From Lachnoclostridium edouardi (GTDB lineage: Bacteria; Bacillota; Clostridia; Lachnospirales; Lachnospiraceae), in assembly GCF_900240245.1 (NCBI RefSeq), contig NZ_OESQ01000001.1:860711-924710 (forward strand): a DNA stretch of 64,000 bases, read 5' to 3'. Position numbers and translations under genes: made by a program. Of this stretch, positions 23,717-31,733 are shown in pieces. The stretch's first letter is position 1; each line of letters begins with the position of its first letter. The notes under the pieces are model-generated. The model worked only from the letters and a program-made list of their open reading frames with translations. It did not search any database and was not told where the DNA came from.

Positions 23717-24979
23717 ATGTCATCATCTTACGAATCTTTTGAAAAGAAAAAATTTACGTATTATATTGCAGCGGTCGTACTGGGATTTATCCTTGGACTC
23801 GGCTATACCTGGTCCGTTGTGCAGACGCCGTTCGTACAGGCATGCGGAGGCGAATCCAAAACTGCAGTCGTAGCCCTCTGCTACACCTTTACTGTTTTGG
23901 CTTCTACCATGTCTCCGACTATACTGGGCGGAATCACACGACATTTAAAGACAAACCATCTCGTACTTATCGGAAGTATCCTGTTTGGTGTCGGCTATTT
24001 GACCTGCGGGCACATTTCCACTCTGCCTATGCTGTTCCTGACATACGGCATCGGCACTGGAATCGGCTGTGGGCTTGTCTATCCCACCATGATGGGTTAC
24101 TCCGCCAATCTGTTCCCGGATAAATCTGGCACTTACTCTGGTATTCTCGCCGGGGTGTACGGCGGCTCCGCAATGATTTGGTCCCCGATTCTTGCGCAGG
24201 TGATTGACAAGGGCGGACTGGGGCTGATGTCAAATATTATCGGTCCTTTCTGCCTGGTTGTAATGGTAATTTGTTCACTTATCATCAAACCGTTTCCGGA
24301 AGGATATGTTTCTTATAAGAAATCCCAGTCCAGTACAAAAGCAACCACAGAAAAGAAAAAATCCTCACCTGCCCAGGCAAAAGACTACACCCGCGGAGAA
24401 ATGGTAAAGACGCCTATGTTTTATATCGCGGCAGTAACCTTTTCCTTCGGTCTGACCTCCGGCATGTTTGTTATCAGCCAGGCGTCGCAGATACTCCAAA
24501 GCGGTTTCGCTATGACTGCAGTAAGCGCTTCCATGTTCGTATCCCTCAATTCCTTCGCAAGCCTTTGCGGACGAATCTTCTGGGGCACAGTTACCGACCA
24601 CACGAACAAATATGTGACCCTGTGTATCATCCCGGCGCTTTCCGTTGTGGGAATGGGCGTTTTGGCGCTCTCCCCGTCTAAAGCCGTAACCATTCTCTGT
24701 ATGGCGCTTGTATCCTTCGGATACGGCGGATTTGGCGGAACCATTACCCCAATCACTGCAGATTTATTTGGAAACAAACATATCACCGAGAACTACGGCG
24801 TTATGTACTTGATGTTCGGTATCGCCGGACTGCTTGGACCGAGAATCGCAATCGCCTTCAGCCACGACGGGAATTATTCCACAGCCTTTTTAATCGGCTG
24901 TCTAATCGCACTGGTATCCGTAATCGCCGCATTTGTCGTGCGCGCCAGAGTGACAAAGAGCCTCGCACAAAATGCGTAG
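23717..24979 (+). CDS. MFS transporter (oxalate/formate antiporter-like)
   Basis: A 420-residue major facilitator with about 12 membrane segments and a charged, Lys/Ser-rich cytoplasmic loop in the middle (KKSQSSTKATTEKKKSS). The N-terminal segment GFILGLGYTWSVVQTPFVQ and the LTYGIGTGIGCGLVYPTMMGY segment resemble the OxlT/monocarboxylate carrier subgroup, which moves small organic acids. I take the ATG at 23717, which has GAGGAGG just upstream, rather than the TTG at 23702. It is the last gene of the plus-strand set and is followed by a terminator. It is the likely importer of the island's substrate or an antiporter of its product. Confidence 0.88.
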   Translation: MSSSYESFEKKKFTYYIAAVVLGFILGLGYTWSVVQTPFVQACGGESKTAVVALCYTFTVLASTMSPTILGGITRHLKTNHLVLIGSILFGVGYLTCGHISTLPMLFLTYGIGTGIGCGLVYPTMMGYSANLFPDKSGTYSGILAGVYGGSAMIWSPILAQVIDKGGLGLMSNIIGPFCLVVMVICSLIIKPFPEGYVSYKKSQSSTKATTEKKKSSPAQAKDYTRGEMVKTPMFYIAAVTFSFGLTSGMFVISQASQILQSGFAMTAVSASMFVSLNSFASLCGRIFWGTVTDHTNKYVTLCIIPALSVVGMGVLALSPSKAVTILCMALVSFGYGGFGGTITPITADLFGNKHITENYGVMYLMFGIAGLLGPRIAIAFSHDGNYSTAFLIGCLIALVSVIAAFVVRARVTKSLAQNA

Positions 24980-25011
24980 GAAAAAATAGTGAAAATATTC
25001 AGACTGTAGGC

Positions 25012-25056
25012 AAATACGGTGTTAGAGTACAAACTCCGGCACCGTATTTCTTTTAG
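25012..25056 (+). terminator. Terminator after the MFS gene
   Basis: Perfect 10-base stem AAATACGGTG / CACCGTATTT with an 18-base loop and a CTTTT tail. It marks the right end of the catabolic island. Confidence 0.8.
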
Positions 25057-25070
25057 AACTCCCTGTCTGC

Positions 25071-25107
25071 AAAAAATCAAGGCTCCTAACAACTGCCAGA
25101 AGCCTTG
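25071..25107 (-). terminator. Terminator after the glycosyltransferase gene
   Basis: On the minus strand CAAGGCT pairs with AGCCTTG, followed by ATTTTTT. It is 20 bases beyond the glycosyltransferase stop codon. Confidence 0.82.
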
Positions 25108-25126
25108 ACTTTACATACCTTTCTTC

Positions 25127-26146
25127 TTAATTAAACCCAAAGAATTTCTGCGTAATTTTATAACCTGCAATAGACACCTGACGGCCGCCCTTTCCCGGCA
25201 GATTTGTGCCTTGTCCTAAAAATCCCCAACGAAGGCGCAGATATAAGGGAACATTCTGCTGTTTTACATACTGCCACAGTTCCTTTTTCTTTGCCAGATT
25301 CTCTTCTGTCCCTGATTTAATAGCCAGTATAGAGGACACCGTCATCATAATTTCCAAGTACTTTATCATATATTTGCGCAGTTTTCTGTTTGTAATCTTC
25401 ATCACATCATAATATCCCAGCATCAGCTTTGTCACTAAAATCTGCTGGTCGATTCTGCCTATCATAACCTGCTCATTTACAGATTGATCCTCACGTCCAA
25501 TAAAGTACCGGTAAAAGTTTACATCTAAATAATACAAGGTTTTAACATGAGGAAGAGGCTGATATACAAAAATATTATCCACATAAAATGTATGCTTAGG
25601 CAGCTCCAGGCCGCAGTCTTTTAAAAGCTGAGTCCTGTATATTACAGAATGCATAAGAATATACTGCCCAGTCATAAAAATTTTTACTCCGTCCCAGGTA
25701 ATCAGCTCATTTTTAGGAAGAGCTGTGTGGTATTTCATAACTTTTTTGCGCTTTGCCCCCTGTTTTTCATAGACAAAATTGCTGATCAGCATGTCCAGAG
25801 TCTGCTGTCCGTATACAAAGGTTCTAAGTGTATCTAAAACCTGCATGTACGCTTCTTCATTTACCCAGTCGTCGCTGTCTACTACCTTAAAATAAATCCC
25901 TGTGGCGCTTCTCAAGCCTGCGTTTACAGCCTCCCCATGGCCGCCGTTCTCCTGGTGGATCGCCTTACAGATTCCAGGATATTTCTTTGCATATTCATCT
26001 GCAATTTCAGCTGTATGGTCCTTTGTAGAACCGTCGTCTACAATCAGAATCTCCACTTCCTCTCCGCCTGGCAGAAGGCTTTCAATACAATGTCTCATGT
26101 AAGCCTCTGAGTTATAGCAGGGAATTGCAACAGATAATAATTTCAT
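25127..26146 (-). CDS. Family 2 glycosyltransferase
   Basis: A 339-residue GT-A fold enzyme that transfers a sugar from a nucleotide sugar. The N-terminus LSVAIPCYNSEAYMRHCIESLL and EILIVDDGSTKDHTAEIA are GT2 hallmarks, and the metal-binding DxD equivalent is VVDSDDW near residue 93. No membrane segment is obvious, so it is probably cytoplasmic, acting on a lipid- or wall-bound acceptor. It is monocistronic with its own terminator, adjacent to the CPBP protease gene on the same strand. The acceptor is not predictable. Confidence 0.88.
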   Translation of the reverse strand: MKLLSVAIPCYNSEAYMRHCIESLLPGGEEVEILIVDDGSTKDHTAEIADEYAKKYPGICKAIHQENGGHGEAVNAGLRSATGIYFKVVDSDDWVNEEAYMQVLDTLRTFVYGQQTLDMLISNFVYEKQGAKRKKVMKYHTALPKNELITWDGVKIFMTGQYILMHSVIYRTQLLKDCGLELPKHTFYVDNIFVYQPLPHVKTLYYLDVNFYRYFIGREDQSVNEQVMIGRIDQQILVTKLMLGYYDVMKITNRKLRKYMIKYLEIMMTVSSILAIKSGTEENLAKKKELWQYVKQQNVPLYLRLRWGFLGQGTNLPGKGGRQVSIAGYKITQKFFGFN

Positions 26147-26236
26147 TCTCTTCCTCCTGTCTCCTATCCTGAATTTTCTTCATATTATTTCCAGATTGTT
26201 CTCCAGTTATCCGTCCCGACTGCTGCGCTTCTTCTT

Positions 26237-26908
26237 TTATCTAAAGACTGTCAGCAAAAATGCGGCAGTGTTGGCTCCGCTGTGAATCAAAACCGGCGCT
26301 TTTAAGCCGCCTTTCTTTTCTGCCGCGTATGCCAAAAGTATTCCTAAGTATCCGGCGTACAGCCCCTGAAGAAAATTGCCGTGATAAAGGGCAAATATAA
26401 GGGCTGATAAAAACACTGATATGGGAACATTTAAAATTGTTTTCAGTCTGCCAAAAATCATGCCGCGAAATATTACTTCTTCTGCTGCAGGAGCGGCTAT
26501 ACAAACTCCTATTGCCTGAAGAACCAGACTTCCGGCAAAAATATGCTCTTCTGCCGCCTTATATCCATCCTGCAGATTCTGAGGAAACGGAATACCCCCT
26601 ATCATATAGCTTCCTATAATCCCTGCTGCCGCCCCTGCTGCAAACAAATACACACAGGAGGCAGCTGTCACAGAACTGGTATTCTGCAAAAGAATCTGTT
26701 TTCCTGCCGCCGTTTTGCACACTATAGCAGCGGAAGTCACTGTAATTAAAAGGCTTCCGTTTTCTAAAATCCACTCCTCTGCCCTTAGATTCCAGGCTCC
26801 TAAAAGCTCTCCTGCCGCCATCCACAAAAAACCGGAAACAGCAGATATAATTGAAATCCAGAGAACCGGTCCCGCCAAAATCCAGATAATCTGCAGAAAT
26901 CGCTTCAT
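26237..26908 (-). CDS. CPBP-family intramembrane metalloprotease
   Basis: A 223-residue, multi-pass membrane protein of the CPBP (CAAX protease / bacteriocin-processing) family. The conserved motifs are EEVIFRGMIFGRL near residue 143 (EExxxR), ALYHGNFLQGLYAG (F/YxxxH class) near 174 and HSGANTAAF near 208, which supply the presumed catalytic and metal residues. Family members process prenylated proteins or peptides, or confer bacteriocin immunity. There is no bacteriocin gene beside it, though a tailocin locus begins about 2.3 kb away. Probably housekeeping. Confidence 0.85.
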   Translation of the reverse strand: MKRFLQIIWILAGPVLWISIISAVSGFLWMAAGELLGAWNLRAEEWILENGSLLITVTSAAIVCKTAAGKQILLQNTSSVTAASCVYLFAAGAAAGIIGSYMIGGIPFPQNLQDGYKAAEEHIFAGSLVLQAIGVCIAAPAAEEVIFRGMIFGRLKTILNVPISVFLSALIFALYHGNFLQGLYAGYLGILLAYAAEKKGGLKAPVLIHSGANTAAFLLTVFR

Positions 26909-26988
26909 TTTTTCACCTCGTCAAGTTTTCTGCACACCGCCAAGTGTTCACAGTATATCACAGATCCATTTCTAATTCCAAGTATTTC

Positions 26989-27017
26989 TTGCAATTTTTA
27001 CCTGAGACTAATATAAT
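26989..27017 (+). promoter_or_regulatory. Sigma-A promoter of the carbamate kinase gene
   Basis: TTGCAA at 26989-26994 and TATAAT at 27012-27017 with a 17-base spacer, 50 bases upstream of the start codon. Confidence 0.8.
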
Positions 27018-27066
27018 AAATTTAATTTGATGAATTTAAAAATTTACAGGAGAAGAGGTATGTAAA

Positions 27067-28002
27067 ATGGCAAAAAAAAGACTTGTAATGGCCCTTGGCC
27101 ACGATGCTCTTGGAACTAATCTTCCAGAACAAAAGGCAGCGGTAGCAAAAACTGCCAAACTTATTGCGGATTTTATACAAAACGGATGGCAGGTAGCTGT
27201 AGTTCACAGCAACGCCCCTCAGCTGGGAATGATTCACACAGCAATGAATGAATTCGGAATACAGCACGAAGGCTATACCCCAGCGCCTATGTCTGTCTGT
27301 TCTGCTATGAGTCAGGGCTACATTGGCTATGACCTTCAAAACGGAATCAGAGCAGAGTTAATTAAGCGGGGAATTTATAAACCTGTTTCTACCATCCTCA
27401 CTCAGGTAACTGTAGATCCTTATGACGAGGCTTCCTATACTCCTGTTAAAAAAATCGGCAGAGTTATGACTGCCGCAGAGGCCGCAGAGGAAGAGGCAAA
27501 AGGCAATTATGTAGCAGAAGTACCAGGAAAAGGTTTCTGCCGTATGGTAGCCGCTCCAAGACCTGTGGCTATAGTGGAAATTGACGCAATTAAAGCTCTT
27601 TTGGACAATGATCAGCTGGTAATCGCCTGCGGAGGCGGCGGTATTCCTGTAATGGAGCAGGGTTCTAACTTAAAGGGCGCCAGCGCCGTGATTGAAAAGG
27701 ACTTAGCCGCGGCTTTACTGGCAAAAGAAGTAGATGCAGATGTGCTGATGATTCTTACAAATGTAGATCATGTTTCCCTGAATTATGGAAAATCAAACGA
27801 AGCCCCCATTTCATCTATGACGGTTTCTCAGGCTCATACATACAAAAAGGATGGACAGTTTGGAGTTGGCACTATGCAGCCTAAGATTTGTGCATCCATT
27901 GATTTTATTGAAGCTGGAAAAGGCCGATCAGCCATTATTACTACTCAGGCCATGGCAAGAGAGGCTTTGGAGGGCAAAGCCGGCACTATTATTACAGAAT
28001 AA
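27067..28002 (+). CDS. arcC: Carbamate kinase
   Basis: A 311-residue amino-acid-kinase-fold enzyme that makes ATP from carbamoyl phosphate and ADP, or the reverse. The glycine-rich loop is ALGHDALG, followed by LPEQKAAV, HSNAPQLGMIHTAM, SQGYIGYDLQN and the nucleotide-site IACGGGGIPVMEQG and KGASAVIEKDLAAALLA. The GGNA and HGNGPQ signatures of the textbook enzyme are changed to GHDA and HSNAPQ; I recall similar forms in other Lachnospiraceae. It stands alone with its own promoter and terminator. No arginine deiminase, agmatine or allantoin genes adjoin it, so the source of carbamoyl phosphate is unclear. carAB is 19 kb away. Confidence 0.9.
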   Translation: MAKKRLVMALGHDALGTNLPEQKAAVAKTAKLIADFIQNGWQVAVVHSNAPQLGMIHTAMNEFGIQHEGYTPAPMSVCSAMSQGYIGYDLQNGIRAELIKRGIYKPVSTILTQVTVDPYDEASYTPVKKIGRVMTAAEAAEEEAKGNYVAEVPGKGFCRMVAAPRPVAIVEIDAIKALLDNDQLVIACGGGGIPVMEQGSNLKGASAVIEKDLAAALLAKEVDADVLMILTNVDHVSLNYGKSNEAPISSMTVSQAHTYKKDGQFGVGTMQPKICASIDFIEAGKGRSAIITTQAMAREALEGKAGTIITE

Positions 28003-28003
28003 T

Positions 28004-28052
28004 AAAAAGCCGACCTAGAATGATTTCTTTTTCATTCCGGATCGGCTTTTTT
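28004..28052. terminator. Bidirectional terminator between arcC and the alcohol dehydrogenase gene
   Basis: Stem AAAAGCCGA / TCGGCTTTT plus an inner AGAATGA / TCATTC pairing, with T-runs on both strands, between two convergent genes. Confidence 0.88.
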
Positions 28053-28063
28053 ATGTCTGAACT

Positions 28064-29161
28064 CTATATATTTTTATATACAGCGGCAACATCCTCTGCC
28101 GTCATTTCAAACTGTCCGTTTGTAATATTCTTAGCTTTCATAGCAATGCCTGTGTAGGTCTGAATCTCCTCTTCTGTTAAAGACTCAGGCCACTGCAGCA
28201 GCGATTTCATCTGCTGTTTTACTCCATCAGAATCCTTAACCCCCATTGCTCTAAAAATTCTGGCCGCTTTTTCCGGCATCCTTTCCTCTGCAAGCTTTAA
28301 AAACTCTCCTAAAAGAATTCCATTGGCATATCCGTGATCAAAATTCTTAAAGTATGTAAGCTCGTACCCCATAGAGTGCACTGCTGTTGTGCCGGTGTGA
28401 GCAATTACCATTCCTCCCAGCATGGAACCGTAAAGCAGTTTTTCTCTTGTCTCTATGGAAATCTCCTTTTCTCCTCCAATTTCTGCAAAGCAGCTGCAGA
28501 TTTCCCGGATGCTTTCTTCTGCCAAAACATCAGAAATCTTTGTTGATTTTTTAGAGATCATTCCTTCTACAGAGTGTGATAAAGCGTCTACTGCTGTGTG
28601 GATTGTTGTTTTTCTGCCTAAATCTTTCATATAAACAGCATCCATAAAAGCGACTGTGGGAAAAATCAAAGGTGTGGAAATACTGGTTTTTGTCTGCAGC
28701 CTGTCATTTGTAAGGACAGCTGCTTTTGTTACCTCTGAACCAGTTCCTGCCGTAGTAGGAATCATCACCATTGGAGGCAGACAGTCTTTATAATTGCCTG
28801 AAAATAATTCCTCTTCAGGTATATCCTGACTAAATAATAATGCAATCGCCTTTGCAGCGTCCATGGGGGAGCCTCCGCCGATTCCCACTACAAAGTCAGC
28901 CTTGCACTCTTTCATTCTCGCCGTGCCCTGATAAACTACCTCTATAGTAGGGTTGCTCATAATCTGGTCAAATATTTCATATTCTATATTTGCTTCTTCT
29001 AAAGCCTTCAGCACATCATTTTGGGAACCGTTTTTCTTGGCGGAACCCTGGCCTGTTACAATAAAAGCCTTTTTCCCCATTCTTTTCCACACCTCTGGAT
29101 GGGCTTTTACACACCCCTTTCCCTGATATACTTCTGTAGGCATAAAAAATGAAAAATTCAT
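28064..29161 (-). CDS. Iron-containing alcohol dehydrogenase
   Basis: A 365-residue group III (Fe-dependent) alcohol dehydrogenase. The N-terminal Rossmann-like part has VVGIGGGSPMDAAKAIA; the metal-binding half has Asp and His residues in HTAVDALSHSVEGMISKKS, GMVIAHTGTTAVHSMGY and FDHGYANGILLGEF. Family members reduce aldehydes to alcohols or oxidise diols with NAD(P)H. I choose the ATG at 29161, preceded by AAAGGAGG; an upstream ATG at 29233 would add 24 residues with no family match. It is convergent with arcC and downstream of the tailocin holin gene on the same strand. It looks like a host gene at the tailocin border. Confidence 0.9.
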   Translation of the reverse strand: MNFSFFMPTEVYQGKGCVKAHPEVWKRMGKKAFIVTGQGSAKKNGSQNDVLKALEEANIEYEIFDQIMSNPTIEVVYQGTARMKECKADFVVGIGGGSPMDAAKAIALLFSQDIPEEELFSGNYKDCLPPMVMIPTTAGTGSEVTKAAVLTNDRLQTKTSISTPLIFPTVAFMDAVYMKDLGRKTTIHTAVDALSHSVEGMISKKSTKISDVLAEESIREICSCFAEIGGEKEISIETREKLLYGSMLGGMVIAHTGTTAVHSMGYELTYFKNFDHGYANGILLGEFLKLAEERMPEKAARIFRAMGVKDSDGVKQQMKSLLQWPESLTEEEIQTYTGIAMKAKNITNGQFEMTAEDVAAVYKNI

Positions 29162-29244
29162 TTGAGCTTCCTCCTTTAATCCTTGTATACTAATGTCCAA
29201 AGCCATTTTATCACGGCCGCAGGTCATACTCAAGTATTTTACTA

Positions 29245-29742
29245 TCAGCGTGCAGATGATTTCCGGGTCTTTTTAAAAATTTCAGGTGTTCCCATCTTTG
29301 CCCCGGACTGAATCAGCTTATCTGTCACTGCCAAGCCTAAAATAAGAAATTCAGGAACATTGCAGCCGCATTCCACTAGATTTTCCAGAATACTCCTAAT
29401 TTCATTGACTAAAAGAGAGGCTAAAGTAAACCATCCAAACAGTGTAAGAAATCCCAGATCCATGTGAAGCAGGTCATTCCCCAGCTGAATAAACATTTGA
29501 GGAATTAAAAAAGCTACCAGAATAATAATCCAGTAGCCTATTTTCTTCACAATTCCTTTAACGCCTGCTTTGCTGCTTTCTCTGTTTAATTTTCTGGCTT
29601 TATACCACCCAGTCATCCAATCTAATATATTACACAGCAGATAACCGGCAAATATGTACCAGTAAATTCCCAAAACAGCGCTTAATATTAATATTATTGT
29701 TCCTACGGCAGCATTGTAGCTGTCAATAAAATCTGCCGCCAT
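29245..29742 (-). CDS. Phage holin family protein (TcdE/phi-29 holin class)
   Basis: A 165-residue membrane protein with three to four hydrophobic segments (IILILSAVLGIYWYIFAGYLL, YWIIILVAFLIPQMFIQL, GFLTLFGWFTLASLL), resembling the clostridial holin_4/TcdE family. It ends with NVPEFLILGLAVTDKLIQ and a basic tail. Holins form membrane lesions that release particles or let a lysin reach the wall. GGAGGG is upstream of the ATG. It is the last recognisable gene of the tail operon, which suits a lysis role for tailocin release. No endolysin gene adjoins it. Confidence 0.85.
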   Translation of the reverse strand: MAADFIDSYNAAVGTIILILSAVLGIYWYIFAGYLLCNILDWMTGWYKARKLNRESSKAGVKGIVKKIGYWIIILVAFLIPQMFIQLGNDLLHMDLGFLTLFGWFTLASLLVNEIRSILENLVECGCNVPEFLILGLAVTDKLIQSGAKMGTPEIFKKTRKSSAR

Positions 29743-29743
29743 A

Positions 29744-29893
29744 TTAGTTCCCTCCTATTAAAGCCAGGATTTCATCTTTTTCATTATCTGTCAGCTTTTT
29801 GTAATCCTGAATTGCTGTTTTAGGATCTTCCCCCTGATTTTTCCTGATATTTAAGGCTCTAATTAGAATTATCTTTTCAATTTTGCTCAGCAT
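29744..29893 (-). CDS. Small phage-locus protein (49 residues)
   Basis: A short ORF starting MLSKIEKIILIRALNIRKNQ at the ATG at 29893 and ending ALIGGN. GGAGG lies eight bases upstream of the start, and the stop is one base from the holin start, so it is in the same translational unit. It is highly charged and predicted helical, with an LTDNEKDEILAL C-terminus. No family recognised. Confidence 0.7.
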   Translation of the reverse strand: MLSKIEKIILIRALNIRKNQGEDPKTAIQDYKKLTDNEKDEILALIGGN

Positions 29894-29894
29894 C

Positions 29895-30206
29895 TTATAC
29901 ACCTCCAATCATTGCAGCCATTGCCAGGGTCAGATCATCAGTTTCTCCTCGCAAAATCTGAACTTCTTCTGCTGCTGTGGGCACATAGACAACCTCTGTC
30001 TCATTTCCCTCTTCATCTATATGCCAGAACCTGCCGCTGTGATACTTATCACCTATGCTACACGGATACTGGAGACAATCTACTGCAAATGCCTGGTCCC
30101 CGTAAGTTACTCTGGAAATGTAATTTGCCATTTCATAATTGTCGCAAACCATAATGTTCTGAACTGTGTCATCACATATTTCTGCATATACCTGATGTAC
30201 GATCAT
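29895..30206 (-). CDS. Hypothetical phage tail-locus protein
   Basis: A 103-residue protein beginning MIVHQVYAEICDDTVQNIMV. It holds several aromatic residues and a segment RFWHIDEEGNETEVVYVPTAAEEV, and lies between the tail-fibre gene and the holin module. Genes in this position of contractile tail operons often encode fibre chaperones or small accessory factors; I cannot assign a function. The stop at 29895 directly precedes the next ATG (29893). Confidence 0.75.
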   Translation of the reverse strand: MIVHQVYAEICDDTVQNIMVCDNYEMANYISRVTYGDQAFAVDCLQYPCSIGDKYHSGRFWHIDEEGNETEVVYVPTAAEEVQILRGETDDLTLAMAAMIGGV

Positions 30207-30264
30207 ATTTTTTCTCCTTTTCTATTGTTATGAGTGTTACTATTTTTATAATACAAAATAAATT

Positions 30265-31731
30265 CTAATATCCCCAGCGGACGATGACAATGCCAGAGCC
30301 TCCGGCTCCGCCTCCAGTATAGCCAGATGTGACGCCACTGCCTCCTCCACCGCCTCCTCCGGTGTTTGCACCCGCATTATTTCCCCAGTCATTCATATCC
30401 GCACCTTTTCCACCTCCGCCTGAGCCTCCGGCTCCTCCTGTTTGAACAGACGCATCATTTCTATATGCGGCGCCTCCACCTCCTCCTCCGGCATACAATG
30501 CACCAGAGCTTTCTCCGAATGCTCTGGTGGTAGTTCCTTGACCGATATTGTTTCCCCGGCTTCCACCATCAGAGGCTCCTGCTTGGGCATTTGTTTCTTC
30601 GACTGAGTTAGCGCCCCAGCCGCCCCCTGAACCGCCTCGCCAATAGGCATTATCCAGTATGGAGGTATCATTTTGTGGATCTCCGCCAGCCGCCTCCACT
30701 AATGTCCCGAACGAAGACTTCCCAGGAGAATTAATTTGGTAATTTCCCTTGTTGTCAGTAAACTTAACGCTTCCACCTACGCCAACTGTAACGGTATATT
30801 TTCCTCCTGCAGTAACAGATATCGCTTTCTTTGTAGTGGTATAGCCTCCGCAGCCGCCTCTTCCTCCCCTGTTTTTGCTGCCCACCCAGCCAACATGTCC
30901 AGCACCGCCTCCGCCGACACAGAACACATCAATCTTTGTCACTCCTGCCGGCACTGTAAAGGTTCCCGAAGATTTAAATGTCTGAGTTCCTCTTGCCGTT
31001 GTAGTGACAGTGGCGTCTTTAGTTCCAGAATACAGATCCCCTGCCGAGCATGTAGCATATACCCAGATACGGAAATAATATTTTGTTCCCTGGGTCAGTC
31101 CTGAGATTGTAACTGTGGATGAAGCGTTTAAACTGCTGTTTGTTCCCGTTCCTTTATATCCCTGTGTTCCATCCGTCACACTGGTTGGGTAGCTGCCTGT
31201 TTTATATCGGATGATCACCCCACTATACGGTCCATTGGCTGGCCATTTCCATGTCGCTGTGACCCTATTATATGCGGTGGCAGCTACGCTAAAAGACACG
31301 ACTGAGCCGACTGTCATAGTTCCTGTTCGTTTTGTCCCGTCTTTCCAATATGTTTTTCCTTTATATACATATTTGTCTTCTGCTGTAGCTCCCCCTGTCT
31401 GACTGGCCAAGGTGTTGGCTGTAACCTTCCCGGCACCGTTATGGTACCCGGCCGGAATAGTATAACTTCCGCCGGCATTTAAAGCAGCGGTTTTTGCTCC
31501 CTGGTTTACCATAGTTCCTGTTCGTTTTGTTTTAGGGTTTGTATTATAATACGTTAAGCCGGCTAACACCTGGGAATCTGAAGCATTTCCTGTAAATTCT
31601 AATGTCCCTGCTGCCGGCTCATCGGAACTTTTTACCCCTGCTATTTTACCTTTTAATACATCACCTGGCTCTGCAGTCAGATCATCTGGAGACAGGCCTC
31701 CGCCTCCTCCTGCATTTGTATATACCGCCAT
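30265..31731 (-). CDS. Tail fibre / receptor-binding protein with FN3 and glycine-rich domains
   Basis: A 488-residue protein. The N-terminal part has repeats of the type TYYNTNPKTKRTGTM and KTYWKDGTKRTGTM. A fibronectin type III-like domain follows at about 145-245 (ATWKWPANGPYSGVIIRYKT, then TISGLTQGTKYYFRIWVYAT). The C-terminal 240 residues are very rich in glycine (GGGGGGAAY, TGGGGGGGSGVTSGYTGGGAGGSG) and end IVIVRWGY, as in glycine-rich phage adhesins. Such fibres bind the target cell surface and set the killing spectrum of tailocins. It is the first gene upstream of the small genes and holin. The glycine-rich tip may be a polyglycine-II-type receptor-binding module (inference). Confidence 0.82.
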   Translation of the reverse strand: MAVYTNAGGGGGLSPDDLTAEPGDVLKGKIAGVKSSDEPAAGTLEFTGNASDSQVLAGLTYYNTNPKTKRTGTMVNQGAKTAALNAGGSYTIPAGYHNGAGKVTANTLASQTGGATAEDKYVYKGKTYWKDGTKRTGTMTVGSVVSFSVAATAYNRVTATWKWPANGPYSGVIIRYKTGSYPTSVTDGTQGYKGTGTNSSLNASSTVTISGLTQGTKYYFRIWVYATCSAGDLYSGTKDATVTTTARGTQTFKSSGTFTVPAGVTKIDVFCVGGGGAGHVGWVGSKNRGGRGGCGGYTTTKKAISVTAGGKYTVTVGVGGSVKFTDNKGNYQINSPGKSSFGTLVEAAGGDPQNDTSILDNAYWRGGSGGGWGANSVEETNAQAGASDGGSRGNNIGQGTTTRAFGESSGALYAGGGGGGAAYRNDASVQTGGAGGSGGGGKGADMNDWGNNAGANTGGGGGGGSGVTSGYTGGGAGGSGIVIVRWGY

Positions 31732-31733
31732 GT

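Noticed and set aside
27067..28002. An arginine-deiminase or purine-fermentation operon around carbamate kinase
   Set aside because: The gene has its own promoter and terminator and unrelated neighbours.
30393..30671. Long alternative frames within the glycine-rich fibre gene
   Set aside because: Explained by codon bias of the glycine-rich coding sequence; no ribosome site and no family match.
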